A stretch of DNA of 64,000 bases from Lachnospiraceae bacterium XBB2008 (GTDB taxonomy: Bacteria; Bacillota; Clostridia; Lachnospirales; Lachnospiraceae): assembly GCA_900102235.1 (NCBI GenBank), contig FMVL01000006.1, positions 186,001 to 250,000 of the forward strand, written 5' to 3'. The notes beneath the pieces were generated by a model. It made no database searches, was not told where the DNA came from, and saw only the letters and a list, made by a program, of their open reading frames with translations. The translations under genes and the position numbers were made by a program. Below, one piece after another: positions 43,178-52,374 of this stretch (within the stretch, counting starts at the first letter, position 1; each line of letters starts with the position of its first letter).

Positions 43178-45382
43178 ATGAAAAAAAGATCTGACTATAC
43201 GACCGTTATCATCATAGCGGTCGTGGTCATCTGTTTTCTGATAATGAATGACAGTGGGAATATTGCGGCGATAAGACATCTCGCCGCAATATTTCTCATT
43301 TCTTTTTGTATGCGTCCGTTTATCAGGTTTCGTACGCTTGAGTTTCCTGACGGAGGATTCGGGATCACATTCGGCATCGGACTCTTTTTGTGCTTTTACC
43401 CCGCATGGCTGATATCATCCGTGCATATATGCCCATATTCGGATCCTGTCATATTCATTTCCTTTTTTGTTCTTGCCGTTCTGGGTTTTGCGTTCAAAAA
43501 ACATATCCTGAAAGAGACATATATCACAGCGGAAGAGTGCCTTCAGACCGTTAAAGGATTTGCGGCATTCGCCGTGATATTCCTGGCATTTTTCTGGATG
43601 ATCGGATTTAATCCGCTGATAGATCCCGGGACCGAGAACTATATGGATTACGGCTTCATACGGACGATCTACAGACAGAAGGCCGCGATCCCGTACGATA
43701 TGTGGTTTTCCGGGAATAAACTTAACTATTACTATCTCGGACAATCAATATGTGTTTATCTGATCAGATTCGGCTTAAATACTCCCGAATACGGATATAA
43801 CATGATGCTCGCCACGTTCACGGGCATGGTCTTTCTCATGGTTTACGAGCTGGTATACGGTATAACGAACGCGCTCATTCCCGATATTGAGAAAGACAAT
43901 AAATGCGCGTCTTTCGGAGGAATGGCCGGAGCGGTGCTTGCTGCGTTCGGAGCCAACCCGCACTGGCTTCTGTTCGGCATCGTGTATCCTCTCATAGGGA
44001 AAAAGTATAAGGCTGACGGGCAGGGTTACTGGTTCTCGGATCCGACCACATATATCAACAGCGAGTTCGGCGATCCCGATAACGGAAAGAATGAATTTCC
44101 GGCATATTCGGTCATCTTGGGCGACCTTCATGCGCATGTCATCAATCTGATGTTTGTTCTTCCTCTTTTGGCGCTGCTGTTTGATCATTGCCTGCCGGTT
44201 GAATACGATGAGGATGAGAACGAAAAACGGGGGCTGTATTCACTTATCCTGATATCCATGCTCCTCGGATATTTTAAAGGCAGCAATTACTGGGACTTTG
44301 CGATCTGGACAGTCATTACCGGAGCAGTCGTGATCTTTTGTCAGATCAGTCGAAAGGGGATAGGCCTCAGATCTTTTTGCACGATAACCGTAAAGGCTGT
44401 CATAGTCATAGTGGTGTCACTTCTTGTTCCCCTGCCGTTTACTCTGAATTTCAAAAAAATGGTGACCGGGTTTACATTTTGTGATGTTCATTCGCCTGTC
44501 GGAAAGTTTCTGATCCTGTGGCTGATCCCGATCGCGATCACGATCGGACTTGTCGTGTATCTTTACTTATCGATAAGGCGCGATACACGGATCGATAGCG
44601 TATGCAGGGCAGGACTGTTCGGTCTTTCGAGTTGTGCTGTCGGGCTGGTTCTTGTCCCGGAAGTGATATATATAAAGGATATCTATACCGAAGGCTATCA
44701 CAGGTTCAACACGATGTTTAAACTGACTTATCAGGCTTATGTTCTGTTTGCGATCATCACAGGCATACTTTTTGCCGTATTGATATATGAACTGTCTGAG
44801 GGGAACCGGGGAAGGATACTTAAGTGCTCTGCAGTGATCGGCCTGACCTCATATGTATTTCTTTCCGCTACATATACCGGATATGCAGTACATCAATGGC
44901 TCGGAAATGTCTTTAATGCCGATGACAGGATCGGGATATCCGCCATAGCGGGATTGCGTGACGACACGGATTACGGGTTTGAATTGGAGGCCATGGATTA
45001 CCTGGATCAGGACGATAAACGGGTTCTGAACATAATTGAGGCTGCCGGAGACAACTATACGCACCAGAGCGCTTTGTCAGTATACTCGGGAGCCTGCACA
45101 CCGATAGGCTGGTTTACTCATGAGTGGATGTGGCATGATGATTATGAAACGGCATCCTTAAAAGCCGAACAGGTGGAAGCGTTCTATGTGACTGGAGACA
45201 GGGATTACTGCAGGGCGATCCTCAAAGCATATGATATAGATTATATATTTGTCGGTCCGACGGAGGTGAGCAAGTATTACGTGGATGCGAGCGGCTTCCG
45301 CGATCTGGGAGAGATATGCATCAGCACGGACTGGAAGGGTGTCCGGCTGATGCTCATCAAAGTAGACCGTTCAAGGCTCTGA
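43178..45382 (+). CDS. DUF2298 (YYY family) multi-spanning membrane protein
   Basis: A 734-residue membrane protein with a dozen or more hydrophobic helices. Two stretches identify DUF2298: LNYYYLGQ at about 182-189, the triple tyrosine that names the family, and GDLHAHV at about 315-321. The family resembles GT-C-fold glycosyltransferases and is known from archaea, Chloroflexi and some Clostridia, with no assigned function that I know. The ATG is one base after the hflC stop, so it is cotranslated with hflKC. The frame upstream of 43178 lies in hflC. Confidence 0.82.
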   Translation: MKKRSDYTTVIIIAVVVICFLIMNDSGNIAAIRHLAAIFLISFCMRPFIRFRTLEFPDGGFGITFGIGLFLCFYPAWLISSVHICPYSDPVIFISFFVLAVLGFAFKKHILKETYITAEECLQTVKGFAAFAVIFLAFFWMIGFNPLIDPGTENYMDYGFIRTIYRQKAAIPYDMWFSGNKLNYYYLGQSICVYLIRFGLNTPEYGYNMMLATFTGMVFLMVYELVYGITNALIPDIEKDNKCASFGGMAGAVLAAFGANPHWLLFGIVYPLIGKKYKADGQGYWFSDPTTYINSEFGDPDNGKNEFPAYSVILGDLHAHVINLMFVLPLLALLFDHCLPVEYDEDENEKRGLYSLILISMLLGYFKGSNYWDFAIWTVITGAVVIFCQISRKGIGLRSFCTITVKAVIVIVVSLLVPLPFTLNFKKMVTGFTFCDVHSPVGKFLILWLIPIAITIGLVVYLYLSIRRDTRIDSVCRAGLFGLSSCAVGLVLVPEVIYIKDIYTEGYHRFNTMFKLTYQAYVLFAIITGILFAVLIYELSEGNRGRILKCSAVIGLTSYVFLSATYTGYAVHQWLGNVFNADDRIGISAIAGLRDDTDYGFELEAMDYLDQDDKRVLNIIEAAGDNYTHQSALSVYSGACTPIGWFTHEWMWHDDYETASLKAEQVEAFYVTGDRDYCRAILKAYDIDYIFVGPTEVSKYYVDASGFRDLGEICISTDWKGVRLMLIKVDRSRL

Positions 45383-45418
45383 TCATCGGAATTATATGGA
45401 AAACTGTGTCGAAAACAG

Positions 45419-45447
45419 TTGAACAGTTCGGCACGGGATTATATAAT
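45419..45447 (+). promoter_or_regulatory. Promoter of 6S RNA
   Basis: TTGAAC at 45419-45424 and TATAAT at 45442-45447 with a 17-base spacer. A weak hairpin AACTGT (45402-45407) and ACAGTT (45415-45420) touches the -35, and ACAGTT is repeated at 45423-45428. Expected start point about 45454. Confidence 0.8.
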
Positions 45448-45453
45448 ATAAGT

Positions 45454-45646
45454 AACCTGGAATGTGCGATAATTCCTGTATTTTTGAACCTACAATACTT
45501 TAAACGGGATTCCGATACATGGTCCGGAAGTCAGGCCTACGTCGCGATAGCGAAAAGCAGTGGAAGGCTGAAAGGCTGTTGAGGTTGCCCACCTGGCTGT
45601 CAGCTAGGAGTCAAAGAACAGGAACCGGCATCCCGGGGCCTTTTTT
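45454..45646 (+). ncRNA. ssrS: 6S RNA (clostridial type)
   Basis: About 190 nt of non-coding sequence from a near-consensus promoter to a T-run, the size of 6S RNA, which binds the housekeeping RNA polymerase and acts as a promoter mimic. Recognised clostridial 6S stretches are TTTTTGAACCTACAA near 45482, GGGATTCCG, GTCAGGCCT, TTGAGGTTGCCCACCTGGCT and GGAACCGGCATCCC. The closing stem CGGGAT (45506-45511) pairs with ATCCCG (45630-45635), and inner stems such as AGGT/ACCT and CAG-CCT/AGGCTG are present. Recognised from memory of the family, not by a covariance search. The end near 45646 is inferred from the T-run at 45641-45646. Confidence 0.75.
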
Positions 45647-45652
45647 GCGTTT

Positions 45653-46498
45653 ATGAAGAAAAGTAAAAAGATCATCTATTTTTTACAGAGTTTTTCATCG
45701 GCATTTAACAGCAAGAATATCACCGATTTCGCTGCAAGTGCGGCATTCTTCCTGTTCCTGTCGCTGATCCCGCTCATGATAGTTGCTTTTTCCATCCTTC
45801 CCTATACGTTCGTGACGGAAGAGATGCTTCTTCATTTTGTGCTCAGGGCGCTGCCTTCCGTAACGGACAGCTTCGTGAGCTCGATCATCCGCGAGATATA
45901 TGCGAGTTCGGCCGGCGTGCTGACCGCATCCATCATAGTGACACTATGGTCGGCCGGTAAGGCGATGCAGTCGCTGATACGCGGACTCAATGTCATAAAT
46001 GATATTCAGGAGAGAAGAAATTTCTTTGTTCTTCGTGCTCTTGCCTGTCTGTATACGATCGCGCTGCTTCTGGCCATGCTAATCATGATGGGCATGCTGA
46101 TGTTCGGCCGGACCATCGTGAATTTCATGATCGGACATTTTCCGCAGCTGGAAGCCTTCAGGGGGCGGATACTGATAATCAGATATCCGATATCTCTGGT
46201 CCTGCTGGTGATCGTTTTTACTGCGATATACTGTCTGGTGCCGAGTAAAAAACAGAAGTTTTCGAAGCAGCTCCCCGGTGCCGTTTTCTCGTGTGTCGTA
46301 TGGTATGTGGCATCATGGTTCTTCTCGCAGTATCTGGATAACTATGACGGGTTTTCAACCTACGGGAGCATGGCTACGATCATAATCATCATGATCTACA
46401 TGTACATGATGATGTATATACTCATGGTGGGCGCATACCTTAACAACTGGTTGGGACGCTCGGAGAAATATGCTGACGAACAGTCAGATAATACATAA
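45653..46498 (+). CDS. YihY/BrkB-family membrane protein
   Basis: A 281-residue integral membrane protein with six hydrophobic helices. Family signatures: FAASAAFFLFLSLIPLMIVAF near the N-terminus, LWSAGKAMQSLIRGLN, and the C-terminal YGSMATIIIIMIYMYMM. Function is not established (once annotated as ribonuclease BN by mistake). The ATG is only 6 bases after the T-run of the 6S gene and has no Shine-Dalgarno, so translation may depend on read-through transcripts or another start. It is 11 bases before pheS. Confidence 0.85.
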   Translation: MKKSKKIIYFLQSFSSAFNSKNITDFAASAAFFLFLSLIPLMIVAFSILPYTFVTEEMLLHFVLRALPSVTDSFVSSIIREIYASSAGVLTASIIVTLWSAGKAMQSLIRGLNVINDIQERRNFFVLRALACLYTIALLLAMLIMMGMLMFGRTIVNFMIGHFPQLEAFRGRILIIRYPISLVLLVIVFTAIYCLVPSKKQKFSKQLPGAVFSCVVWYVASWFFSQYLDNYDGFSTYGSMATIIIIMIYMYMMMYILMVGAYLNNWLGRSEKYADEQSDNT

Positions 46499-46509
46499 AA
46501 GGAGTGTTT

Positions 46510-47574
46510 ATGAAAGAGAGAATTGAAAAGCTTGGAGCACAGTTTAATGAAGCGCTGTCAGGCATCACCGACACGGAGGCTTTGGAGAACCTGCGTCTGC
46601 AGTTCATGAGTAAAAAGGGATATATTTCCGAACTCATGAAGGAACTCGGCAAGGTTCCGAACGAACAGAAAAAGGAAGTCGGTCAGACGATCAATACCTT
46701 TAAGCAGGAGATCACCGAACTCTTTGAAAAGAAGAAGGATGAACTGATCAGACTTCAGGAGGAGATCCTGATACAGGGCGCGGAGAGCTATGATGAATCT
46801 CTTCCCACCGAAGACCCTACCGGTTCGTATCATCCGATAACTCTCGTTCAGAGAGAACTCGAGGATATATTCGAATCCATGGGCTTTGATATAGAGGATT
46901 ACACTGAGGTGGTTACGGATTTTGAGTGTTTCGAGGCCGTAAACATCCCTCCTTTCCATCCCGCACGTGACATGCAGGATACCTATTATCTTTCCACAGC
47001 CAATCAGCTGCTCAAGTCACATACTTCGGCCGCACAGAATGCGATCCTTCGTAAGTACGGTGATGCGCTCAAGAAAGACGGTCGTCCCATACGTGCCGTG
47101 TTCCCCGGAAGATGCTTCAGAAATGAGGCTGTAGATGCTTCACACGACAATACTTTCTTCCAGATGGAAGGAATGATGGTTGACAAGGATATCTCGATAT
47201 CCAACCTCATATATTTCATGAAGACCATGCTCAGCGAAGTGTTCGGAAGAGAGGTTACCGTACGGCTTCGTCCCGGTTTCTTCCCCTTTGTGGAGCCCGG
47301 ATTCGAGCTTGATATCAAGTGCTTAAACTGCGGCGGGACAGGGTGCCCTTCCTGCGGCAATTCCGGATGGCTCGAGCTTTGCCCCTGCGGCATGATACAT
47401 CCCAATGTGCTTAAGCTCGGCGGCATCAATACCGATGAAGATCCTTTTGAATACACCGGCTTCGCTTTCGGACTCGGACTTACCCGTCTGGCCATGATGA
47501 AATACGGCGTAAAGGATATCAGAACATTCAACGACGGTGACTTAAGCGCACTGAGTCAGTTTACAAGCAGATAA
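46510..47574 (+). CDS. pheS: Phenylalanine--tRNA ligase alpha subunit
   Basis: Catalytic subunit of PheRS, 354 residues. The N-terminal coiled coil is followed by class II motifs HPARDMQDTYYL, PGRCFRNEAVDASHDNTFFQMEG and GLGLTRLAMMKYGVKDIR. A cysteine-rich stretch at 271-294 (CLNC, CPSC, CPCG) replaces the usual sequence before MIHPNVL and may bind zinc. Start ATG 46510 is 6 bases after AAGGAG; GTG 46504 lies inside that site. Confidence 0.96.
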   Translation: MKERIEKLGAQFNEALSGITDTEALENLRLQFMSKKGYISELMKELGKVPNEQKKEVGQTINTFKQEITELFEKKKDELIRLQEEILIQGAESYDESLPTEDPTGSYHPITLVQRELEDIFESMGFDIEDYTEVVTDFECFEAVNIPPFHPARDMQDTYYLSTANQLLKSHTSAAQNAILRKYGDALKKDGRPIRAVFPGRCFRNEAVDASHDNTFFQMEGMMVDKDISISNLIYFMKTMLSEVFGREVTVRLRPGFFPFVEPGFELDIKCLNCGGTGCPSCGNSGWLELCPCGMIHPNVLKLGGINTDEDPFEYTGFAFGLGLTRLAMMKYGVKDIRTFNDGDLSALSQFTSR

Positions 47575-47595
47575 ACCCAGAGAAGGAGAAGATAT

Positions 47596-49965
47596 ATGTA
47601 CGTATCAATGAACTGGATCAAGGATTTCGTAGACCTTGACGGTGAAGATTTAGAGCAGCTGATACACAGATTTACCCTTTCAACTGCCGAGGTAGAAGGC
47701 ATCGAGTATAAGGGCCGTGATATCAGTAATGTTGTAGTCGGAGAGATCATTATGTGTGAGGATCATCCCGATTCCGATCATCTGCATGTATTGAAGGTGG
47801 ATGCGGGAGATAAAGTATATGATGTCGTATGCGGCGCACCCAATGCCCGTACAGGCCTTAAAACGGCATTCGTGAAGGTCGGCGGACAGGTGGGCGAGAT
47901 GGAGATCCGCCCCGCGAAGCTCCGCGGAATCGAATCTTTCGGCATGTGCTGTTCGGCTAAGGAACTGGGTATCTCCGATGATCACAGCGGGATCATGGAA
48001 CTGGATCCTTCCTACGCAAACGGTACTGATATCAAAGAGATATTCCCGATAGATGACGTCATCTTCGAAGTAGATAATAAATCGCTGACCAATCGTCCCG
48101 ATCTCTGGGGACACTACGGAATGGCAAGAGAGTTTGCCGCTCTCACCGGTCATGAGCTTAAGGCACTGCCGGTTATGGACAGTGACTATACCGGTGATGC
48201 GGAGGTTCCCGTAGAGATCAGGAACAGGGATCTGGTATTCAGATACAGTTCTGTGAGGATTGAGAATATCACGGAAAACGTAAGCCCCATGGAGATGCAG
48301 ATCCGCCTCTATTACTGCGGCATGAGAGCGATCAATCTGCTTGCCGATATCACAAACTATATCATGCTCGAACTCGGTCAGCCGATGCATGCGTTCAACG
48401 GCGACAAGATGAAGAAGATCGTTGTTGATACTCCCAAGGAAGATATGAAGTTCACCACTCTTGACGGTCAGGAAAGGGACATCACCACGGACACTCTGAT
48501 GATCTGGGACGGTGAGGTACCCACAGGTATAGCCGGCATCATGGGCGGACTTGATTCCGAGATCGTTGACGATACTCATTCCGTAATGCTCGAATCAGCC
48601 AACTTTGACGGCGTATCGATACGTAAGAGTGCATCACGTATGGCATTAAGGACCGATGCTTCCGCCAGATATGAGAAGACACTCGACCCCGAGATGACAT
48701 ATGTGGCTGTACAGAGATTCATCAAACTACTTCATGATTCCGATCCCGGAATGAAGTGCACCACACGCATCACGGATGTTTATGTGAAGAAGTATCCTGA
48801 ACTTACGGTATCGTTCGACAAGAAATTCATCGACAGATATACAGGTATCGATATCAGCAATGAGCAGATAAAGACTACTCTTGAACTTCTCGGATTTGAG
48901 ACTTCTCAGGACGGAGATAACTTCGTATCCAAAGTTCCTTCATGGAGAGGGACCAAGGATGTGTCGATGAAGGCGGATATCGTAGAGGAGATCACACGTA
49001 TCTACGGGTACGACAACTTCGAGATCAAGACTACCTTAAGTCCGATCATCCCCGCCAAGACTACCAGACGCCGTGCAGAGGAGAATGCAGTAAGGGATCT
49101 GCTCGTTAAGACTTATGCCTGTCATGAGATACATACCCGTGTATGGTGCGATCCCGATGCCCTGAAGGACTTGGGGCTTACTCCCGAGGATAATGTGAAA
49201 CTTGTGCAGGCATCCGAGGAGAAGGGCACCGGAATCTTGCGTACCTCAATGATGGAGTGTCTGCTTCCCGCTGTAAGACAGAACAGGGATTTCAGCACCG
49301 AGTACGGTATCTTTGAGATCGGTCGTGTGTTTACCGGGACCAGAGAAGACGGACGTGCTGATGAACACAGACATCTTGCCGTATGTCTCTACAGCAAGGA
49401 CAGAACTGAGAAAGAATTGTACTTTGAAGCTGTCGAGATCATCAATACCATCGTTTCCGAGCTCAAGCATCTCAAGGCTTCATACCAAAAGACCGAGACC
49501 TCGCACGCATGGGAACATCCCAAGAATACGGCCGGGATCCTTGTGGACGGAAAAGAGATCGGTATCCTGAACACGCTGTATCCCAGCATCAGGACAAAGA
49601 TAGCCAAGAATGCTTATGTGGTTTGCATCGAGATCGATATGGATGAGCTTCTTGCCATCGAACCCGCAGAGATGACGTTTTCACAGCCTTCTTCATTCCC
49701 TGCGGTGGAATATGACCTGAGTCTGATCATACCCGACGGAGTAAGGTTTGAATCCATAGAGAAGAAATGGGCTGACTTAAAGATCAGGGAACTCCGTAAG
49801 ACTTCGATCATAGATATGTATGAAGCATCCGGAGTGCGCAGCATCACGATCCGATTCTCGTTTGTGGCTGATGACAGAACTCTTACCGGTGAAGAAGTAC
49901 AGGCACATATCGATACTATACTTAAGAACCTCGAAGAATCCGGAGTCAGACTGAAACTGCAGTAA
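47596..49965 (+). CDS. pheT: Phenylalanine--tRNA ligase beta subunit
   Basis: Structural and editing subunit, 789 residues: N-terminal tRNA-binding OB domain (about 40-150, VVVGEIIMCEDHPDSDHLHVLKVD-like), editing B3/B4 region, B5 domain, catalytic-like core and C-terminal FDX-ACB domain (SSFPAVEYDLSLIIPDGVRFE). Directly follows pheS by 21 bases with AGAAGGAG before the ATG. No T-box leader is present before pheS. Confidence 0.96.
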   Translation: MYVSMNWIKDFVDLDGEDLEQLIHRFTLSTAEVEGIEYKGRDISNVVVGEIIMCEDHPDSDHLHVLKVDAGDKVYDVVCGAPNARTGLKTAFVKVGGQVGEMEIRPAKLRGIESFGMCCSAKELGISDDHSGIMELDPSYANGTDIKEIFPIDDVIFEVDNKSLTNRPDLWGHYGMAREFAALTGHELKALPVMDSDYTGDAEVPVEIRNRDLVFRYSSVRIENITENVSPMEMQIRLYYCGMRAINLLADITNYIMLELGQPMHAFNGDKMKKIVVDTPKEDMKFTTLDGQERDITTDTLMIWDGEVPTGIAGIMGGLDSEIVDDTHSVMLESANFDGVSIRKSASRMALRTDASARYEKTLDPEMTYVAVQRFIKLLHDSDPGMKCTTRITDVYVKKYPELTVSFDKKFIDRYTGIDISNEQIKTTLELLGFETSQDGDNFVSKVPSWRGTKDVSMKADIVEEITRIYGYDNFEIKTTLSPIIPAKTTRRRAEENAVRDLLVKTYACHEIHTRVWCDPDALKDLGLTPEDNVKLVQASEEKGTGILRTSMMECLLPAVRQNRDFSTEYGIFEIGRVFTGTREDGRADEHRHLAVCLYSKDRTEKELYFEAVEIINTIVSELKHLKASYQKTETSHAWEHPKNTAGILVDGKEIGILNTLYPSIRTKIAKNAYVVCIEIDMDELLAIEPAEMTFSQPSSFPAVEYDLSLIIPDGVRFESIEKKWADLKIRELRKTSIIDMYEASGVRSITIRFSFVADDRTLTGEEVQAHIDTILKNLEESGVRLKLQ

Positions 49966-50009
49966 TGCTTCGGATCACGGACAGAATATAAGACAAAGAA
50001 GGTGACGAC

Positions 50010-51434
50010 ATGGAAAGAAAGAACGCATGGGAGAGTTATGACAAAAAGACGCTGAAGAAAGTTGATAAGTTTGCGTCTGATTACATTGATTTTATCAGTG
50101 AGTGCAAGACCGAAAGAGAGTGTGTTGACTCTATCGTCAACACGATCGAGGCAGCCGGTTACAGGGAACTGCAGGAAGTGATCCGCAACGGTGGAAAGCT
50201 TGGGAGCGGAGATAAGGTCTACAGCGTACAGATGAACAAGTCGCTCGTGATGTTCAAGATCGGCAAAAAGCCCGTGAGCGAAGGACTGAACATTCTGGGA
50301 GCGCATATAGACTCACCCAGACTTGATATCAAACAGAATCCTCTGTATGAAGATACCGGAGTCGCTTATCTGGATACACATTATTACGGCGGCGTGAAGA
50401 AATATCAGTGGGTGACCATACCGCTTGCTCTTCACGGAGTAGTCGTAAAGAAGGACGGCACCACGATCGAACTTAATATCGGTGAGAATGATGACGACCC
50501 GGTATTCTTTGTTTCCGATCTTCTGATCCACCTTGCGGCCGATCAGATGGAGAAGAAAGCAGCCAAGGTCATCGAGGGTGAGGCTCTCGACATCATCATC
50601 GGAAGCAAACCTCTGGTGATAAGCAAGGATAAAGACGGCAAGTCCAAGGATAAGGAAGAGAAGGCAAAAGATCCCGTTAAACATGGGATACTGAATATCC
50701 TTAAAGACGAGTATGATTTTGAGGAAGAAGATTTCCTCTCGGCAGAACTCGAAGTCGTTCCCGCAGGCCGTGCGAGAGAGGCGGGCTTTGATAAGAGTCT
50801 GATCCTCGGTTACGGACATGATGACAGGGTATGTGCATATCCTTCGATGATGGCCATGCTTGAGACCGGGGATACCGACAGATGTGCATGCTGCATCCTC
50901 GTTGACAAGGAAGAGATAGGATCGGTCGGAGCTACCGGCATGCAGTCACGTTTCTTTGAGAATGCGGTTTCCGAACTGCTCGAACTGACCGAAGGTTTTT
51001 CGGAGCTTAAGCTTAAGAGAACGCTTGCTGCATCCTGCATGTTAAGTTCCGATGTCAGTGCCGCTTTTGATCCCACCTATTCCGATGCATTTGATAAGAA
51101 GAATGCCGCACATCTCGGCAGGGGACTGGTGTTTAACAAGTTTACCGGTGCGAGAGGAAAATCGGGATCCAACGACGCAAATGCGGAATACATCGCACAT
51201 CTTCGGGACATACTTGACAGAAACGGAGTATTCTACCAGACCGCTGAACTCGGAAAGGTAGATAAGGGCGGCGGAGGAACTATCGCCTACATCCTCGCGC
51301 TTTACGGAATGAATGTAATAGACTCGGGTGTGGCGGTACTCAATATGCACGCCCCGTGGGAAGCGATCAGTAAAGCCGATCTTTACGAATCCCTGAAGGG
51401 ATATATGGCCTTTTTAGAGGGGACCGGCCTATAA
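50010..51434 (+). CDS. M18-family aminopeptidase
   Basis: A 474-residue dinuclear zinc aminopeptidase. Metal and catalytic landmarks: GAHIDSPRLDIK, GHDDRVCAYPSMMAM, the EE pair in VDKEEIGSVGATG, and the final histidine in LNMHAPWEAISKADLYE. A lysine-rich acidic insert (KDKDGKSKDKEEKAKD) occurs at about 205-220. M18 enzymes prefer acidic or neutral N-terminal residues. Together with aminopeptidase P at 35085 it indicates active peptide use. Confidence 0.93.
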   Translation: MERKNAWESYDKKTLKKVDKFASDYIDFISECKTERECVDSIVNTIEAAGYRELQEVIRNGGKLGSGDKVYSVQMNKSLVMFKIGKKPVSEGLNILGAHIDSPRLDIKQNPLYEDTGVAYLDTHYYGGVKKYQWVTIPLALHGVVVKKDGTTIELNIGENDDDPVFFVSDLLIHLAADQMEKKAAKVIEGEALDIIIGSKPLVISKDKDGKSKDKEEKAKDPVKHGILNILKDEYDFEEEDFLSAELEVVPAGRAREAGFDKSLILGYGHDDRVCAYPSMMAMLETGDTDRCACCILVDKEEIGSVGATGMQSRFFENAVSELLELTEGFSELKLKRTLAASCMLSSDVSAAFDPTYSDAFDKKNAAHLGRGLVFNKFTGARGKSGSNDANAEYIAHLRDILDRNGVFYQTAELGKVDKGGGGTIAYILALYGMNVIDSGVAVLNMHAPWEAISKADLYESLKGYMAFLEGTGL

Positions 51435-51449
51435 GATAAGGAAAAGCGT

Positions 51450-51938
51450 TTGAACAAGATCATACGGGCTTTTAAGTACCTGTTCCGTGAGGAACTGGAG
51501 ATACAATATCGCATCATGAACATCATCCTACTTGTCGGGATCATATCAAACCCGATAAGTATAATATTTGATGCGTATCTGGGGACCTTATCGGATTCAC
51601 TTATCCCGCTTGTATGTATCTTTTTGCTCTTTGCCATTTCGTTCTATCTGTCGAACGTCAAGAACAAGCCCAATATTGCGGTAATAATACTTACTGCCGT
51701 CTGTACGGATATCATTGTCCCTTTCCTGTATTTCAAGGACGGGGGCAGATATTCGAGCATGCCGCTCTGGATGGCACTTGCATCCATCTTTGTATGGTTC
51801 CTTGTAAAAGGATGGGCATGTTACGTCATTTTTGCTTCCAACATCATAGTATATACCGCGGTTTTCTTATATGAGCAGAGATTCCCCAATTCGGTGATCA
51901 GGCTTGCCGATGAGCAGGCTGAGTTTTCTCTGTCTTAA
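51450..51938 (+). pseudogene. Remnant of hybrid histidine kinase: N-terminal membrane sensor part
   Basis: A 162-residue open frame from a TTG start (AAGGA 8 bases ahead) with five or six hydrophobic helices between residues 22 and 145, then EQAEFSLS and a stop. It looks like the membrane input region of a hybrid kinase whose coiled coil and histidine phosphoacceptor domain are gone. Downstream bases carry the broken remainder of the same kinase in the right domain order. It might still be made as a membrane peptide. Confidence 0.75.
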
Positions 51939-51961
51939 ATGATTGTTTTACGCTTCTTGAG

Positions 51962-52192
51962 ATGAGAGCGCAGGACAAGGATCTGAAACTACTATAATGA
52001 CCAATGCCGCGAAGTATACCGATAAGGGCGGCATTGCCGTAACTGTGGATTTCAGACCGGTTCCCGGTTCCGGCGGGGGACGCAGAGAAATTGATCTTAT
52101 CATTTCCGTAAAAGATACCGGCCGCGGTATATCCGAAGAAGGTCTGTCCATCACAAAACAGCTCGTCGATCTGATGGGCGGTATGATAGAAT
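51962..52192 (+). pseudogene. Remnant of hybrid histidine kinase: ATPase domain pieces
   Basis: A short piece MRAQDKDLKLL (51962-51994) ends in a stop and the frame then shifts. From 51997 the N-box TNAAKYTDKG and the G1 box VKDTGRGIS are clear. This runs in frame straight into GLSITKQLVDLMGG, the end of the G2 box; about 25-30 residues normally found between these are missing. So at least one frameshift and one internal deletion are present. Confidence 0.8.
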
Positions 52193-52342
52193 GTCGTAGC
52201 CCTTGCCGCAAATGCGATACTCGGAGCGGAAAAGATATATCTGGATACGGGATTTGACGGTTATCTGACAAAACCTGTAAGAGGCGCGGATCTGGAACAG
52301 ATCATTCGCGAAAAACTACCGCCCGAACTGATCGAAGTTTGA
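52193..52342 (+). pseudogene. Remnant of hybrid histidine kinase: receiver domain end
   Basis: Fifty codons in another frame encode the C-terminal half of a receiver domain: VVALAANAILGAEKIYLDTG then FDGYLTKPV (conserved Lys) and a final helix ending ELIEV. The phosphoacceptor aspartate half is missing. The frame differs from the ATPase piece before it. No start codon of its own. The 32 bases after it, to queA, show nothing. Confidence 0.82.
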
Positions 52343-52374
52343 TCTGATGATAACGATCGGAGTATTGACTGATA

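Noticed and set aside
45454-45646. SRP RNA as the identity of the non-coding gene
   Set aside because: It contains GTCCGGAAGTCAGG but not the SRP core order GTCAGG-YCCGGAAGG-AGCAGC; the other motifs fit 6S RNA.
45383-46509. T-box leader for pheST
   Set aside because: No GGTGG-type antiterminator bulge sequence and no specifier stem; pheS follows the YihY gene by 11 bases.
47680-48579. 299-codon minus-strand open frame
   Set aside because: Lies entirely inside pheT in antisense; no ribosome site and composition typical of a shadow frame.
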